Shown piece after piece: positions 24,408-34,194 of a stretch of 64,000 bases of DNA; within the stretch, counting starts at the first letter, position 1, and each line of letters opens with the position of its first letter. The notes beneath the pieces were generated by a model. The model was not told where the DNA came from and did not search any database. It was given only the letters and a program-made list of their open reading frames with translations. A program made the position numbers and the translations under genes. Origin of the DNA: Bin80 sp965116685 (GTDB lineage: Bacteria > Bacteroidota > Rhodothermia > Rhodothermales > Bin80); the NCBI GenBank assembly GCA_965116685.1, contig OZ220707.1, positions 1,922,001 through 1,986,000 of the forward strand, read 5' to 3'.

Positions 24408-25121
24408 TTATAGAGCCGAGTATAGCTGTTGCAGAAGTTTCAAGTCTTCCCAGGCTGGCCGCTTCCAGTTCTGATTTCGCAAAAGGGCTGCTGGATGATA
24501 GGTGGCAAGCAGCGTACTTCCATAGTAGGGGTGAGCCTGCCCTCGTAGTTTTCCAAGAGGAGCACTGGTTCCAAGTAAGGTCTGACATGCAACTCGCCCC
24601 AGACAGAGAATGAATTTAGGTTGAATGAGGGACATTTGCCGGTAGAGAACAGGCAAATGGGCAGCAATTTCATCAGGCTTTGGGTCACGATTCCCGGGAG
24701 GCCGGGATTTGAGAATATTTGCAATAAAAATCTCGTTCCGGGACAGATGGATTGCCGTGATCATTTTGTCAAGCAGTTGACCGGCCCGGCCGACAAAGGG
24801 CCTGCCTTGTCGATCTTCGTCTGCTCCAGGTGCCTCACCAACAAGCAGGATGTTTGCATGCGGGTTTCCCTCACCAAAAACGGCATGCGTACGCTGCGCA
24901 TCAATCGGAATGAGAACAGAGGAGTCTACGTAGTCCCGGAGCGCATCCAATGACAGGATCTGGTGTACAGGGTTCTGTGCGTCAACCAGGGCCATGATCT
25001 CCTGTGCAAATGTTTGTTGCTCTAACGGGATAAGTGGGCCATGCATTCTTGCCTCCGCTGAAAGACTGTCCTTGAGGTGATGAAGAGCCGTGATCATTGC
25101 ACACATGTACTTGAAAGCCAA
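24408..25121 (-). CDS. Family 4-type uracil-DNA glycosylase lacking iron-sulfur ligands
   Basis: A 237-residue protein; the start could also be at internal Met residues 6 or 9. Motif A GEAPGADEDRQGRPFVGRAG (from residue 95) and motif B YHPAALLR (from 208) identify family 4/5-like UDG, which removes uracil from DNA. Family 4 enzymes normally hold a 4Fe-4S cluster by four Cys. Here the N-terminal C-x-x-C site reads SVLIP, the KCRPP Cys is Ser (KSRPP, residue 139) and the following Cys is His (IAAH, 155). The protein therefore probably folds without a cluster. It is co-transcribed with dnaB, 4 bases apart. Confidence 0.85.
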   Translation of the reverse strand: MAFKYMCAMITALHHLKDSLSAEARMHGPLIPLEQQTFAQEIMALVDAQNPVHQILSLDALRDYVDSSVLIPIDAQRTHAVFGEGNPHANILLVGEAPGADEDRQGRPFVGRAGQLLDKMITAIHLSRNEIFIANILKSRPPGNRDPKPDEIAAHLPVLYRQMSLIQPKFILCLGRVACQTLLGTSAPLGKLRGQAHPYYGSTLLATYHPAALLRNQNWKRPAWEDLKLLQQLYSAL

Positions 25122-25191
25122 AATGGTTGTACCCGCACGAGACCAAATTTACCGTGCAAACCGGACAAGATTCACGGCAATTGTTCACACT

Positions 25192-26406
25192 TTATGCACA
25201 ATCAGTCAAGATTCGATCCAGAAGTGCCGTGGCGACCTCCTGTTTCGACATCACCTCCAATGGGAAGGACGAGCCATCCTTCCCGATGAGGGTCACGCGA
25301 TTGGTTTCCGTACCGAAGCCGGCACCTTCTTCATTCAGGTTGTTGAGGACGATCCAGTCCAGGTTCTTCTCGGTGAGTTTTTTTCGGGCGTTCACAAGGC
25401 CGTTTTCTGTCTCCATGGCGAAGCCGACCAGGACTTGATCATTCCGACGCCGTTTTCCCAGCTTTGCGAGGATATCAGAGGTTCGATGTAGCCGGAGTGT
25501 AAGTTGATCCTCCTGTTTCTTGATTTTTGAAGGATGAGACACATCTGGTGCATAATCTGCCACAGCAGCCGCCATAAAGATGAAATCTGCATCCTTATGG
25601 GCCAGGACCGCTTCAAGCATTTCTACACTCGTGGTGATATCAATTCGCCGCACCCCATCAGGGGTGTTTAACAACGTAGGACCGGTGACCAGCGTTACGT
25701 GTGCTCCGCGCCGGACAAGATCTTTTGCAAGAGCAAAGCCCATCGTACCGGTCGAATGGTTGGTTAGAACTCGAACGGGATCGATAGGCTCACGCGTAGG
25801 GCCGGCAGTGACCAGAGCGTGCTTACCACGCAACTCATCAGGCAGAAGAGACGCAATCCGTTCGAGAATATCTTCCGCATCCGGGAGACGTCCCAACCCG
25901 ACGAGTCCACTGGCCAGTTCCCCATAACCAGGAGGTAGGACATGGTAGCCGAATCCCTGGAGGCGTTTCAAGTTCAAGCGGACGGCAGGGTGCATGTACA
26001 TATCATGATCCATGGCCGGGCACACCAGTATTGGGCAGCGGGCTGCCAATGCGGTTGCGGTCAGCATATTGTCCGAAAAGCCATTCGCCAATTTTGCCAG
26101 AGTCTGGGCGGTCGTAGGTGCAATCACGAAGAGATCTGCCCAGTGCCCCAAAGTGATATGCTTGGTCCAGGTGTTCTCTTCTGCCCCATCGAACAGATCC
26201 GTGAGTACGCTTCGGCCGGACAGGGTTGCCAGGGTTGTTGGTGAGATAAACTGAGATGCCCCCCGTGTTGCCAGAACCTGCACTTCGGTGCCGAGCTTTC
26301 GCAGCCGTCGAATCAATTCGGCAGCCTTGTATGCAGCGATGCTTCCAGTCACGCCAAGAAGAAGGCGCTTGCCATGCAGTTCCGCAATTCGGCTTGATTC
26401 ACTCAT
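25192..26406 (-). CDS. coaBC: Bifunctional phosphopantothenoylcysteine decarboxylase / phosphopantothenate-cysteine ligase
   Basis: A 404-residue two-domain enzyme of coenzyme A synthesis. The N-terminal flavin decarboxylase (CoaC) is seen in LLLGVTGSIAAYKAAELIRR, the active-site His in ITLGHWADLFVIAPTTAQTL, and CPAMDHDMY. The C-terminal ligase (CoaB) has VTAGPTREPIDPVRVLTNHS, GTMGFALA, AAAVADY and the K-x-KK motif region SKIKKQ. It converts 4'-phosphopantothenate to 4'-phosphopantetheine via the Cys adduct using CTP. The start overlaps the gmk end by 8 bases. The rpoZ gene often found between gmk and coaBC is absent. Confidence 0.95.
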   Translation of the reverse strand: MSESSRIAELHGKRLLLGVTGSIAAYKAAELIRRLRKLGTEVQVLATRGASQFISPTTLATLSGRSVLTDLFDGAEENTWTKHITLGHWADLFVIAPTTAQTLAKLANGFSDNMLTATALAARCPILVCPAMDHDMYMHPAVRLNLKRLQGFGYHVLPPGYGELASGLVGLGRLPDAEDILERIASLLPDELRGKHALVTAGPTREPIDPVRVLTNHSTGTMGFALAKDLVRRGAHVTLVTGPTLLNTPDGVRRIDITTSVEMLEAVLAHKDADFIFMAAAVADYAPDVSHPSKIKKQEDQLTLRLHRTSDILAKLGKRRRNDQVLVGFAMETENGLVNARKKLTEKNLDWIVLNNLNEEGAGFGTETNRVTLIGKDGSSFPLEVMSKQEVATALLDRILTDCA

Positions 26407-26959
26407 TGTGAAGGTAGTCCTTAATTAGTGCAATCGCTTCCTTTGCAGCTCTATCAAGAGAATCGTTTACCACAAGTGCATCAAATTGATCAGCATAGGC
26501 AAGTTCAAGTTTTGCTCTTTGCAGTCGCAGATCAAGTGTCTCTACGGATTCTGTGCCCCGGTTGTTCAGGCGGTTTTTCAGTTCAGAGTCCGATGGCGGG
26601 GCGACGAAGATAAAAAACCCGCCATAAGCAGCGCGGACCCGGGCAGCTCCTTTAACGTCAATGTCCAGCAAGAGAGGGGTATCGGATTCTGTGAGGGCGG
26701 AGAGCGGTGTTCCATAGAAACGCCCGGGATATACTTCCTCGTATTCGAGGAGGGCCTTTTCGGTAATCAGGCGCTCAAATTCCGGCACGGAAACGAAATA
26801 ATACTCTCGGCCATGTTGTTCATAGGAGCGCGGAGGCCTTGTCGTTACAGATACAGACAACTGCATAGACGGGAACTCTTCCAGCACCCGTTGTGCAAGG
26901 CTGGATTTTCCGGCACCGCTTGGTGCCGTCAGCCCAACCAGTTTCCGTCGAGACATCAT
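26399..26959 (-). CDS. gmk: Guanylate kinase
   Basis: A 186-residue protein. Walker A GLTAPSGAGKSSLAQRVL is at residues 9-26; the GMP-binding region is SVSVTTRPPRSYEQHGREYY; FGTP-type loop residues appear in GRFYGTP; the lid Arg segment is NRGTESVETLDLRLQRAK. It converts GMP to GDP with ATP. It overlaps coaBC by 8 bases, so the two are coupled. It is the first protein gene after tRNA-Ser in the leftward block. Confidence 0.95.
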   Translation of the reverse strand: MMSRRKLVGLTAPSGAGKSSLAQRVLEEFPSMQLSVSVTTRPPRSYEQHGREYYFVSVPEFERLITEKALLEYEEVYPGRFYGTPLSALTESDTPLLLDIDVKGAARVRAAYGGFFIFVAPPSDSELKNRLNNRGTESVETLDLRLQRAKLELAYADQFDALVVNDSLDRAAKEAIALIKDYLHNE

Positions 26960-27372
<413 letters not shown>

Positions 27373-27373
<1 letters not shown>

Positions 27374-27942
27374 TAGACTTCCATGATGTCTTTTTCTCTC
27401 TCTTGAAGGAGCTTGTCAATCGCGGTCACAAATCGATCCGTTTCTTTCTGCAATTTTTGTTCGGCGAAATATCGCATGTCTTTCGAAAGATTCTCGGCTT
27501 CTTGAACGGATTTTAATTCCTCCTTCGTACTGCGACGAATATTGCGAATCGAAACTTTCGCCTGCTCCCCGATTTGTCGGACTCGTTTACAAAGTGCAAT
27601 TCGACGTTCTTCTGTCAGCGGTGGGACAGGTATTCTGATCAGCGTGCCGTCATTGGACGGGTTTAGTCCAAGGTTTGCGGACTGCACTGCTTTTTCAATG
27701 GCATCTATCGCGGATTTGTCCCAGGGAGTCACCACCAGGAGATCCGGCTGGGGAGCGCTGATCGTCGAGATTTGATTTAAAGGGGAAATGCTGCCATAGA
27801 ACTCAACGCGGACGTTTTGAAGCATGGCAGGGGTGGCCCGCCCTGCTCGAATGGCAAGCAATTCCTTGCTCAGATGGTTCAAAGAGCACTCCATCTGCTC
27901 TGTGTTTTCCAAAAGAAGTAACTCGAGAAGTTCGTCTAGCAT
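27373..27942 (-). CDS. frr: Ribosome recycling factor
   Basis: About 189 residues from the preferred start MLDELLELL (an upstream in-frame ATG at 27951 adds three residues). Diagnostic RRF segments: LSKELLAIRAGRATPAMLQN, VEFYGSISPLNQISTISAPQ, NDGTLIRIPVPPLTEERR and a C-terminal RNIRRSTKEELK. RRF splits post-termination ribosomes together with EF-G. It follows pyrH in the conserved rpsB-tsf-pyrH-frr order. The TAG stop codon overlaps tRNA-Ser by one base. Confidence 0.95.
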
Positions 27943-27960
27943 GGTCACCAACTGAAAATC

Positions 27961-28695
27961 CTAGTCCCAATGTACGTAAGAACCCACTTTCTCACCAAAG
28001 ACGATTCTTTGCAAATTGCCCGGCTCGTTCACATTGCATACAACAATCGGCATCTTAGATTCTTCACACAAGGTGAATGCAGTTTTGTCCATGACCCTCA
28101 GCCCTTGACGAATCACTTCATGTCCAGCAATCTGTGCGAAGTGTTTGGCTTTTTCGTGTACTTCAGGGTCGGCAGAATAGATTCCATCTACGCGAGTCGC
28201 TTTGACAAACACATCCGCATCGATTTCCAGGGCGCGCAATGCAGCAGCGGTATCTGTGGTAAAGTATGGGTTGCCGGTTCCACCACCAAAAATTACCACG
28301 CGACCTTTTTCAAGGTGGCGAATGGCTCGTCGCCGAATAAAAGGCTCTGCAATCTCTTCCATCTTGATGCTCGACAGTAACCGGGTTTCAAGATGTAAAT
28401 GCTCTAGAGCATCCTGCAGGGCCATGGCGTTGATCATCGTTGCCAGCATCCCCATGTAGTCTCCATGGGCCCGGGTCATTCCGCGAGCTGCGGTCATGCT
28501 CCCCCTGGAAATATTTCCGCCGCCGATTACGATGGCTAATTCAGTGCCGCTTTGGACCACAGTCTCCAGATCTTTTGCCCAGGCAGAAAGCACCTCGGGA
28601 TCAATCCCGTAGGCTTGACTTCCCAGGAGAGCTTCGCCACTGAGTTTTACCAAGACCCGTTTGTAAATAGGTTGTTTCGGCTGCGAGGATTGCAT
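27961..28695 (-). CDS. pyrH: UMP kinase
   Basis: A 244-residue amino-acid-kinase-fold protein. KRVLVKLSGEALLG at the N-terminus, IVIGGGNISRGS, ARGMTRAHGDYMGMLATMIN, VIFGGGTGNPYFTTDTAAAL and the KATRVDGIYSADP ATP-binding segment are all UMP kinase hallmarks. It phosphorylates UMP to UDP and is normally feedback-controlled by UTP and activated by GTP. It lies between tsf and frr in the standard order. Confidence 0.96.
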   Translation of the reverse strand: MQSSQPKQPIYKRVLVKLSGEALLGSQAYGIDPEVLSAWAKDLETVVQSGTELAIVIGGGNISRGSMTAARGMTRAHGDYMGMLATMINAMALQDALEHLHLETRLLSSIKMEEIAEPFIRRRAIRHLEKGRVVIFGGGTGNPYFTTDTAAALRALEIDADVFVKATRVDGIYSADPEVHEKAKHFAQIAGHEVIRQGLRVMDKTAFTLCEESKMPIVVCNVNEPGNLQRIVFGEKVGSYVHWD

Positions 28696-28718
28696 GATTG
28701 GTACTTAGGTGGGCCGGG

Positions 28719-29558
28719 TCATTCACCGAGGGCACATCGAACAAATTTTTCTACTTCTGCTCCAGCTTTACTGAGCACATCCCGAACCCGCTGTGAAGCA
28801 TCTTTGACAAAAGGTTGTTCCACTAGAACGTTGTCCTTGAAGAAGCGCTCCAGTTTTCCCTTGGCAATCCGATCTAGGATTTGCTCGGGCTTTCCTTCAA
28901 GCCGGGCAGCTTCTCTACCGATTTCGAATTCTTTGTCCTGTGTTTCCTGTGGTATGTCCTTGCGATGTGCGGCCAAGGGGTTCAAGGCAGCGACTTGCAT
29001 GGCCACATCCCGGCCAGTTTCGGTCAGATTTCCACTTCCCTTGAGTGAGACCAGAACCCCCAGACGGGATCCCGGATGAATATAGTCAATTACCTGCCCT
29101 TCTTCAGAGGACAGAACGGAAAATCGACGAACGCCCAGTTTTTCACCGATCTTACCGGTGAGGTCGGTTTGAATTTCTCCGACGGTGCGCCCATTTTTCA
29201 GGGACAAGGAGAATAGGGCATCCAGATCCGAGGGGCGTGCAGACAAGATCAAGTCGGCCACGGAATGCGCAAATGACACAAATTCTTCGTTACGGGCGAC
29301 GAAATCCGTTTCGCAGTTCACCTCAACAATGATTCCGGTATGCCGCGAGTCATCAATGCGTGTTATCACGAGCCCCTGCAGAGCTTCGCGGTCAGCACGT
29401 TTTGCAGCAACACGTTGGCCTTTCTTCCGCAAAAGGTCAATCGCTGCCTGCAGATCACCATTCGCGTCGGAGAGGGCGCGCTTGCAGTCCATCATTCCCG
29501 CACCGGTCTTGTCACGGAGTTGCTTCACATCTTTTGCTGAAATAGATACTTTAGTCAT
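28719..29558 (-). CDS. tsf: Translation elongation factor Ts
   Basis: About 279 residues from the Met of MTKVSISAKDVKQLRDKTGA; a start 12 codons upstream (29594) is possible but the family begins here. TGAGMMDCKRAL is the EF-Tu-binding N-terminal signature, followed by the core GIIVEVNCETDFVARNEEF. EF-Ts exchanges GDP for GTP on EF-Tu. It lies in the conserved rpsB-tsf-pyrH-frr block. Confidence 0.95.
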   Translation of the reverse strand: MTKVSISAKDVKQLRDKTGAGMMDCKRALSDANGDLQAAIDLLRKKGQRVAAKRADREALQGLVITRIDDSRHTGIIVEVNCETDFVARNEEFVSFAHSVADLILSARPSDLDALFSLSLKNGRTVGEIQTDLTGKIGEKLGVRRFSVLSSEEGQVIDYIHPGSRLGVLVSLKGSGNLTETGRDVAMQVAALNPLAAHRKDIPQETQDKEFEIGREAARLEGKPEQILDRIAKGKLERFFKDNVLVEQPFVKDASQRVRDVLSKAGAEVEKFVRCALGE

Positions 29559-29675
29559 CAGGATAAGGGTGTTTACGGAACTTGGTGAGTTCAAGCACAG
29601 GCATCAGGGTTTGCGAGTGGCTCACCTCTGGAAAGTCTGTGCCAATACCGTCAACCAGTGAGTATATTTTTGGGT

Positions 29676-30455
29676 CTAACGCTTTTTTTGTTCGCTACGC
29701 TTTTCTTTCTCCGCTTTTTTGTTGGCCGATTCAATCTGTGCGGCTTTTTTTCCTTCGTTTACCGACTGGGCAATCGTCTGCGTAATTATCTGGATGGATT
29801 TGAAGGCGTCGTCATTGCAGGGAATTACGTAATTCACCAGATCGGGGTCACAGTTGGTGTCGACCATGGCAATGATAGGAATGCCAAGTTTACGCGCCTC
29901 ATTGACAGCAATCCGTTCTCTTCGGATATCCACCACAAAGAGACATCCCGGTGTTCGGGGCATTGCTGCAATGCCTCCAAGGTTTCGCTGGAGCTTGTCC
30001 AACTCACGGGACTTCATGAGGCGCTCTTTCTTTTTGAGTTGATCCAGTGTGCCGTCCTTGCCCATCTTTGCCAGCCCTTCCATGCGACGAATGCTATTTC
30101 GGATCGTCTGGAAATTCGTTAGCGTCCCTCCAAGCCATCGCTCCACAACAAAGGGAGACTCACAGGACTCGGCAGCCTCCTTGACCGTTTGTCGCGCCTG
30201 CTTTTTCGTTCCGACGAACAGGATTGATTTTCCCTGCCGGGCAAAGCGGGCAGCGGCATCGGCTGCCTGTTCAAGCAGTTTTTGGGTCTGCAAAAGGTCG
30301 ATAATATGAATCCCGTTGCGCTGCATAAAGATGTAGCTGCGCATCTTGGGATTCCAGCGACTGGTCAGATGACCAAAATGCGTACCGGCCTTTAATAAAT
30401 CTTCTATAGAAGCCCGGTGCTGGGACGAATCCGATGTAGAGAGAGGGTTGCTCAT
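29676..30455 (-). CDS. rpsB: 30S ribosomal protein S2
   Basis: A 259-residue protein. LLKAGTHFGHLTSRWNPKMR, GIHIIDLLQTQKLL, RWLGGTLTNFQTIRNSI and IPIIAMVDTNCDPDLVNYVI are S2 signatures. The C-terminus is a long Lys/Glu-rich tail (NKKAEKEKRSEQKKR). S2 binds S1 and is essential for initiation; rpsB-tsf mRNA is autoregulated by S2 in other bacteria. It follows rpsI with a 116-base gap. Confidence 0.96.
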   Translation of the reverse strand: MSNPLSTSDSSQHRASIEDLLKAGTHFGHLTSRWNPKMRSYIFMQRNGIHIIDLLQTQKLLEQAADAAARFARQGKSILFVGTKKQARQTVKEAAESCESPFVVERWLGGTLTNFQTIRNSIRRMEGLAKMGKDGTLDQLKKKERLMKSRELDKLQRNLGGIAAMPRTPGCLFVVDIRRERIAVNEARKLGIPIIAMVDTNCDPDLVNYVIPCNDDAFKSIQIITQTIAQSVNEGKKAAQIESANKKAEKEKRSEQKKR

Positions 30456-30571
30456 AATGGGTTGAATTGGGTTAAGCCGCCAGAACAGTCATTTGCATTG
30501 GCCAACCAGGAAGGCACCCGGCTATGCATCAAGTCCTGTGCGAGATGAAAAATTAGATTTGAATGACCGAC

Positions 30572-30967
30572 TTATCGTTTGGAGAACTGGAACCGTTTGC
30601 GCGCCTTGGGGCGACCATATTTTTTTCGTTCTACCATCCGGGGATCCCGCGTCAGGAAGCCGGCAGCCCGCAGGGACTTCCGCCGTTCTTCATCCGCTAG
30701 CACAAGCGCACGCGATGTGCCGAGCCGGATCGCTTCCGATTGGCCGGTGAGCCCGCCGCCTTTCACGTTCACGACCAAGTCGTACATTCCGGTTGTGCCG
30801 GTGACTTCAAAGGGGGAGAGCATAACGCTGCGCCGGGTTTCCATTTTGAAGTACTCATCAACCGGGCGGCGGTTGATCAGTATGTGACCGGAACCCGGGC
30901 GCAAATAGACCCGGGCTGTCGAGGTTTTACGACGTCCGATGGCGATAAATTCAGTAGGGGTTGCCAT
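30572..30967 (-). CDS. rpsI: 30S ribosomal protein S9
   Basis: A 131-residue protein with the S9 pattern AIGRRKTSTARVYLRPGSG, NVKGGGLTGQSEAIRLGTSR and the basic C-terminal tail ERKKYGRPKARKRFQFSKR whose last residues touch tRNA in the P site. The gene is 26 bases downstream of rplM, the usual pair. Confidence 0.97.
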   Translation of the reverse strand: MATPTEFIAIGRRKTSTARVYLRPGSGHILINRRPVDEYFKMETRRSVMLSPFEVTGTTGMYDLVVNVKGGGLTGQSEAIRLGTSRALVLADEERRKSLRAAGFLTRDPRMVERKKYGRPKARKRFQFSKR

Positions 30968-30993
30968 TATCAGGGCAAGATCGGTTGTTAATT

Positions 30994-31443
30994 TTAAGGA
31001 TGAATCGGTAGCTCTTCAGGCTGCTGTGCATCGTGCGGATGTTCCGCATTGGCATAGACCTTCAGCTTGGTCAGCATTTGTCGACCAAGGGGACCTTTTG
31101 GCAGCATTCCCTTCACGGCATGGCGGACCAGATGCTCCGGTTTTCTCTCACGCATAACACGCGCAGAACGGGACTTCAGCCCACCGGGATAGCCACTATA
31201 GCTATAGTAGAGTTTTGCATCTTCTTTATTTCCAGTGAAGCGAACCTTGTCGGCATTCACAATGATCACATAGTCCCCTGTATCCACATGGGGCGTGAAG
31301 CAAGGCTTGTGTTTGCCGCGCAAAATGGTTGCGACACGCGAAGCCAAGCGGCCGACCACGGCCTGTTCCGCGTCAATAACAAACCATTTACGCTGAATGT
31401 CTTTGGCTTTCGCGCTTTGAGTTTTATAGCTTTGAGTTTCCAT
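30994..31443 (-). CDS. rplM: 50S ribosomal protein L13
   Basis: About 149 residues from the Met of METQSYKTQSAKAKD; an upstream extension of 22 codons is not like the family. KWFVIDAEQAVVGRLASRVA, HVDTGDYVIIVNADKVRFTG and MLPKGPLGRQMLTKLKVYA are L13 hallmarks. L13 is an early assembly protein of the large subunit and often an autoregulator of rplM-rpsI. It is 81 bases downstream of dnaN, an uncommon direct replication-to-ribosome linkage. Confidence 0.96.
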   Translation of the reverse strand: METQSYKTQSAKAKDIQRKWFVIDAEQAVVGRLASRVATILRGKHKPCFTPHVDTGDYVIIVNADKVRFTGNKEDAKLYYSYSGYPGGLKSRSARVMRERKPEHLVRHAVKGMLPKGPLGRQMLTKLKVYANAEHPHDAQQPEELPIHP

Positions 31444-31524
31444 TGCTTTGTATGATAGGCGATGGCGTATTTCGAGCACAGCAAACTGGTACGCACAGCC
31501 TAGACACAAAGTTCACGCAGGGTC

Positions 31525-32661
31525 TCAATAGTCCTCTCCGGTATTGAGCATAACGGGCATGATCAGGAGCGTGAGGTCCTGGAGATCATTTTGTGGGATC
31601 GGTCTCATAAGAGCAGCGCGGTTGGGCATTCCCATGGCCAGGGAAACGTCTCCTATGGGGAGGCTCCTCAACAAATCCAGGAGATACTGCGCGTTGAATG
31701 CAACCTGTGTGGCTTCTCCGCGGTATTCGCAGGAAATAGTTTCCGAGCCTTTACTGGCACGTTCGATATCCCAGGCGCTGACTTCAATTGAGTCCTCTTT
31801 GCAATCAAGCAGGATTTGATGCGAGTTCTCCGAGGCAAAAAAGTTTACACGGCGCACGCTGTTGAGCAGATCATCCCGATTCAAGACAACAATCTTGTCG
31901 TTTTCGGTTGGGATTGCACGTTCGTAGTTTGGGAAGGAGGCATTGATCAAAGTACTGACCACATGCGTGTGGCCAAAAGTAAAAGCGAGATAATTCTCAC
32001 TGACCTCAATCGTGCACTCGTCGGTTCCTTCAACGCGTGCCACCTGCTGAAACGCCTTGAAGGGGGCCAAGGCGCTTACGTCCAAGTCACCCTCGTAGTC
32101 CTTGAAGATGCAGCGTGCAAGTCGATGCCCGTCCGTTCCAACAATGCGGGCGGATCCCTCAAGAACTTCGAAGAGAACCCCCATCATTCCAGGACGGGAC
32201 ATATCCTTGCTTACCGCAAAACTTATCAGATTAAACCCGGCTTTCAGTTGTCCCCGGTCAAACTCAACGGACTGTGCCTCCGAAATGGCAGGGAATTCAG
32301 GGAACGAGTAGCCACTGAAGCCCATCCAGTCATATTGACCGCGATCATGCGAAAGAAGGATCTTGTAGCTTTGCGCAACCTCAAAAGTGATGGGGATTTC
32401 GGGGAGAGTCCTGCATGATTCAAGGAGCTGTTGGGCAGGGACCGCAACAAGGTCGAGGTCTTCGTCTGGCTCACTGGAAAACTCTACGGGAAAACGGTGC
32501 CGGATCGCCACCTCTAAATCCGTGGCTCGTATTTCCAGATGGTGTCCTTTTCGCTGCAGGAGGATACATTCCAGGATTTCCTTATCGGATTTGCTCGATA
32601 AGGCACCGCTAACGGTATCCAATGCTTTATAGAGGTCTGTGCTAGTAGTCGAAAATTTCAT
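31525..32661 (-). CDS. dnaN: DNA polymerase III beta subunit (sliding clamp)
   Basis: About 378 residues from the Met of MKFSTTSTDLYKALDTVSGA, the standard DnaN start (an ATG five codons upstream is the alternative). LSSKSDKEILECILLQ, IRATDLEVAIRH, FPEFPAI and the C-terminal LIMPVMLN fit three repeated clamp domains. The ring tethers DNA polymerase. It begins 11 bases after the dnaA stop, so dnaA and dnaN are co-transcribed. Confidence 0.96.
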   Translation of the reverse strand: MKFSTTSTDLYKALDTVSGALSSKSDKEILECILLQRKGHHLEIRATDLEVAIRHRFPVEFSSEPDEDLDLVAVPAQQLLESCRTLPEIPITFEVAQSYKILLSHDRGQYDWMGFSGYSFPEFPAISEAQSVEFDRGQLKAGFNLISFAVSKDMSRPGMMGVLFEVLEGSARIVGTDGHRLARCIFKDYEGDLDVSALAPFKAFQQVARVEGTDECTIEVSENYLAFTFGHTHVVSTLINASFPNYERAIPTENDKIVVLNRDDLLNSVRRVNFFASENSHQILLDCKEDSIEVSAWDIERASKGSETISCEYRGEATQVAFNAQYLLDLLRSLPIGDVSLAMGMPNRAALMRPIPQNDLQDLTLLIMPVMLNTGEDY

Positions 32662-32672
32662 GAGTAAAAGGA

Positions 32673-34076
32673 TCAATCAGACAACTGGTGAACTTTACGC
32701 CGAACCTCATCCACACGGTTCCGGTAGTTGTTATCTGTTTCAATGAGATTGTTCACGCTTTTGATCGCGTGAACGACCGTTGAGTGATCTCTGCCGCCAA
32801 ATTGGAGCCCAATTGCTTTATGAGTATAATCCAGCTCCCGGCAGAGGTACATTGCTAACTGACGAACTTGTACGATCTCACGCTTCTTCGTTTTTTCGTG
32901 GAGGCGGTGCTGATTGACTCCGAAGTATTCGCACACCAGTTTTTGCACCCGATCAATGGAGAGCGTCGTATGAGGACGGCGGATGAAATCCTTCAGGGCA
33001 TGTTTTGCCAAGGATTCATCAATCTCGTGTTTCATGTAGGCGGCCTGTGCCAGAAGTCGGACGAGTGCCCCTTCAAGTTCACGGATATTCTTCGTGATAT
33101 TCCGGGCAATATAATTGATCACCTCTGTTGGAAGTTCAAGCCCGATTTCAGTTGCCTTGCGCAGCAGAATGGCGGTTCGCGTCTCAAGGTCTGGTGGTTG
33201 GAGGTCTGCCTGGAGCCCCCAGCAAAAACGGGAGAGTAATCGCTCCTCAATCCCACTAATTTCCTTTGGTGGGCGGTCAGCACTGAGGATGATTTGATTT
33301 CCTCCCTGCTGCAATTCGTTAAAGATGCAGAAAAACTCTTCCTGCGTTTTTTCTTTTCCCCCGAAAAATTGAACATCATCAATAATAAGGACATCAATCT
33401 TTCGGTAACTGCGCGAGAATTGTTGGACCTGATTTTCCTGAATGGCCCGTACGAAATCATTTGTAAACCGCTCACTTGAGATATAGCGGACCTTCTTACC
33501 GGGTTGGCGTTGTCGAACCTGATTGCCAATGGCCTGCATGAGGTGAGTTTTGCCTAGTCCGACACCGCCATAGATCAGAAAAGGATTATAGGCGGTTCCT
33601 CCAGGAGACTTCGCAATCGCTCTAGAAGCGCTGTAGGCTAGATTATTGCAATCACCAACGATGAATTTCTCGAAGGTGTAGCTCTCCGTCAGGTTACTCT
33701 TCACCTTGGAACCACGAACCTGCTGTGGGGAAGGGTTTATGCTTTCTGCGGGGCGATCTGTGGATGCGGGTACTTCGTAGGTTTTGGACACATGACCGGG
33801 TTCAGTATCCTGTACGACCACCACTTCATAGCAGAACTGACTTCGCTCACCGAGCACCCGGTATACCGTTGAACGGATGAGCAGATTATACTGTCCTTCC
33901 AAGTACTCGTAGTGGAACGGGCTGGGCACCTGGATGGTCAACTTTGAGGCTCCCTCCTCCCCCACCAGAGCGACGGGTTTCAGCTTACTGAACCATGTCA
34001 GGAAACATTGCGGGGTCACATTATCTTGAATCACTTTGAGGCAGGCACTCCAAGCAGATTCTGCGGTGTAAGGCAT
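32673..34076 (-). CDS. dnaA: Chromosomal replication initiator DnaA
   Basis: A 467-residue protein. Domain I is at residues 1-85 (SAWSACLKVIQDNVTPQCFL), with a short variable linker. The AAA+ domain has LIYGGVGLGKTHLMQAIGNQ, VLIIDDVQFFGGKEKTQEEF and the initiator-specific helix. Domain IV ends in the DnaA-box-binding signature GLQFGGRDHSTVVHAIKSV. DnaA opens oriC in its ATP form and represses its own promoter. It is the first gene of the leftward block. Paired DnaA boxes lie 120-330 bases upstream. Confidence 0.97.
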   Translation of the reverse strand: MPYTAESAWSACLKVIQDNVTPQCFLTWFSKLKPVALVGEEGASKLTIQVPSPFHYEYLEGQYNLLIRSTVYRVLGERSQFCYEVVVVQDTEPGHVSKTYEVPASTDRPAESINPSPQQVRGSKVKSNLTESYTFEKFIVGDCNNLAYSASRAIAKSPGGTAYNPFLIYGGVGLGKTHLMQAIGNQVRQRQPGKKVRYISSERFTNDFVRAIQENQVQQFSRSYRKIDVLIIDDVQFFGGKEKTQEEFFCIFNELQQGGNQIILSADRPPKEISGIEERLLSRFCWGLQADLQPPDLETRTAILLRKATEIGLELPTEVINYIARNITKNIRELEGALVRLLAQAAYMKHEIDESLAKHALKDFIRRPHTTLSIDRVQKLVCEYFGVNQHRLHEKTKKREIVQVRQLAMYLCRELDYTHKAIGLQFGGRDHSTVVHAIKSVNNLIETDNNYRNRVDEVRRKVHQLSD

Positions 34077-34194
34077 TAAGGATTAGGTCCGTTGTAGCCG
34101 GGCAAGCTGGCTGTAATTTAGCAGAAGGAAATAAATGCTCCGAGTGGTCAAAGATACGAAATGAAAACGCACTTCAGAGAGAAGGATCCAAGAG

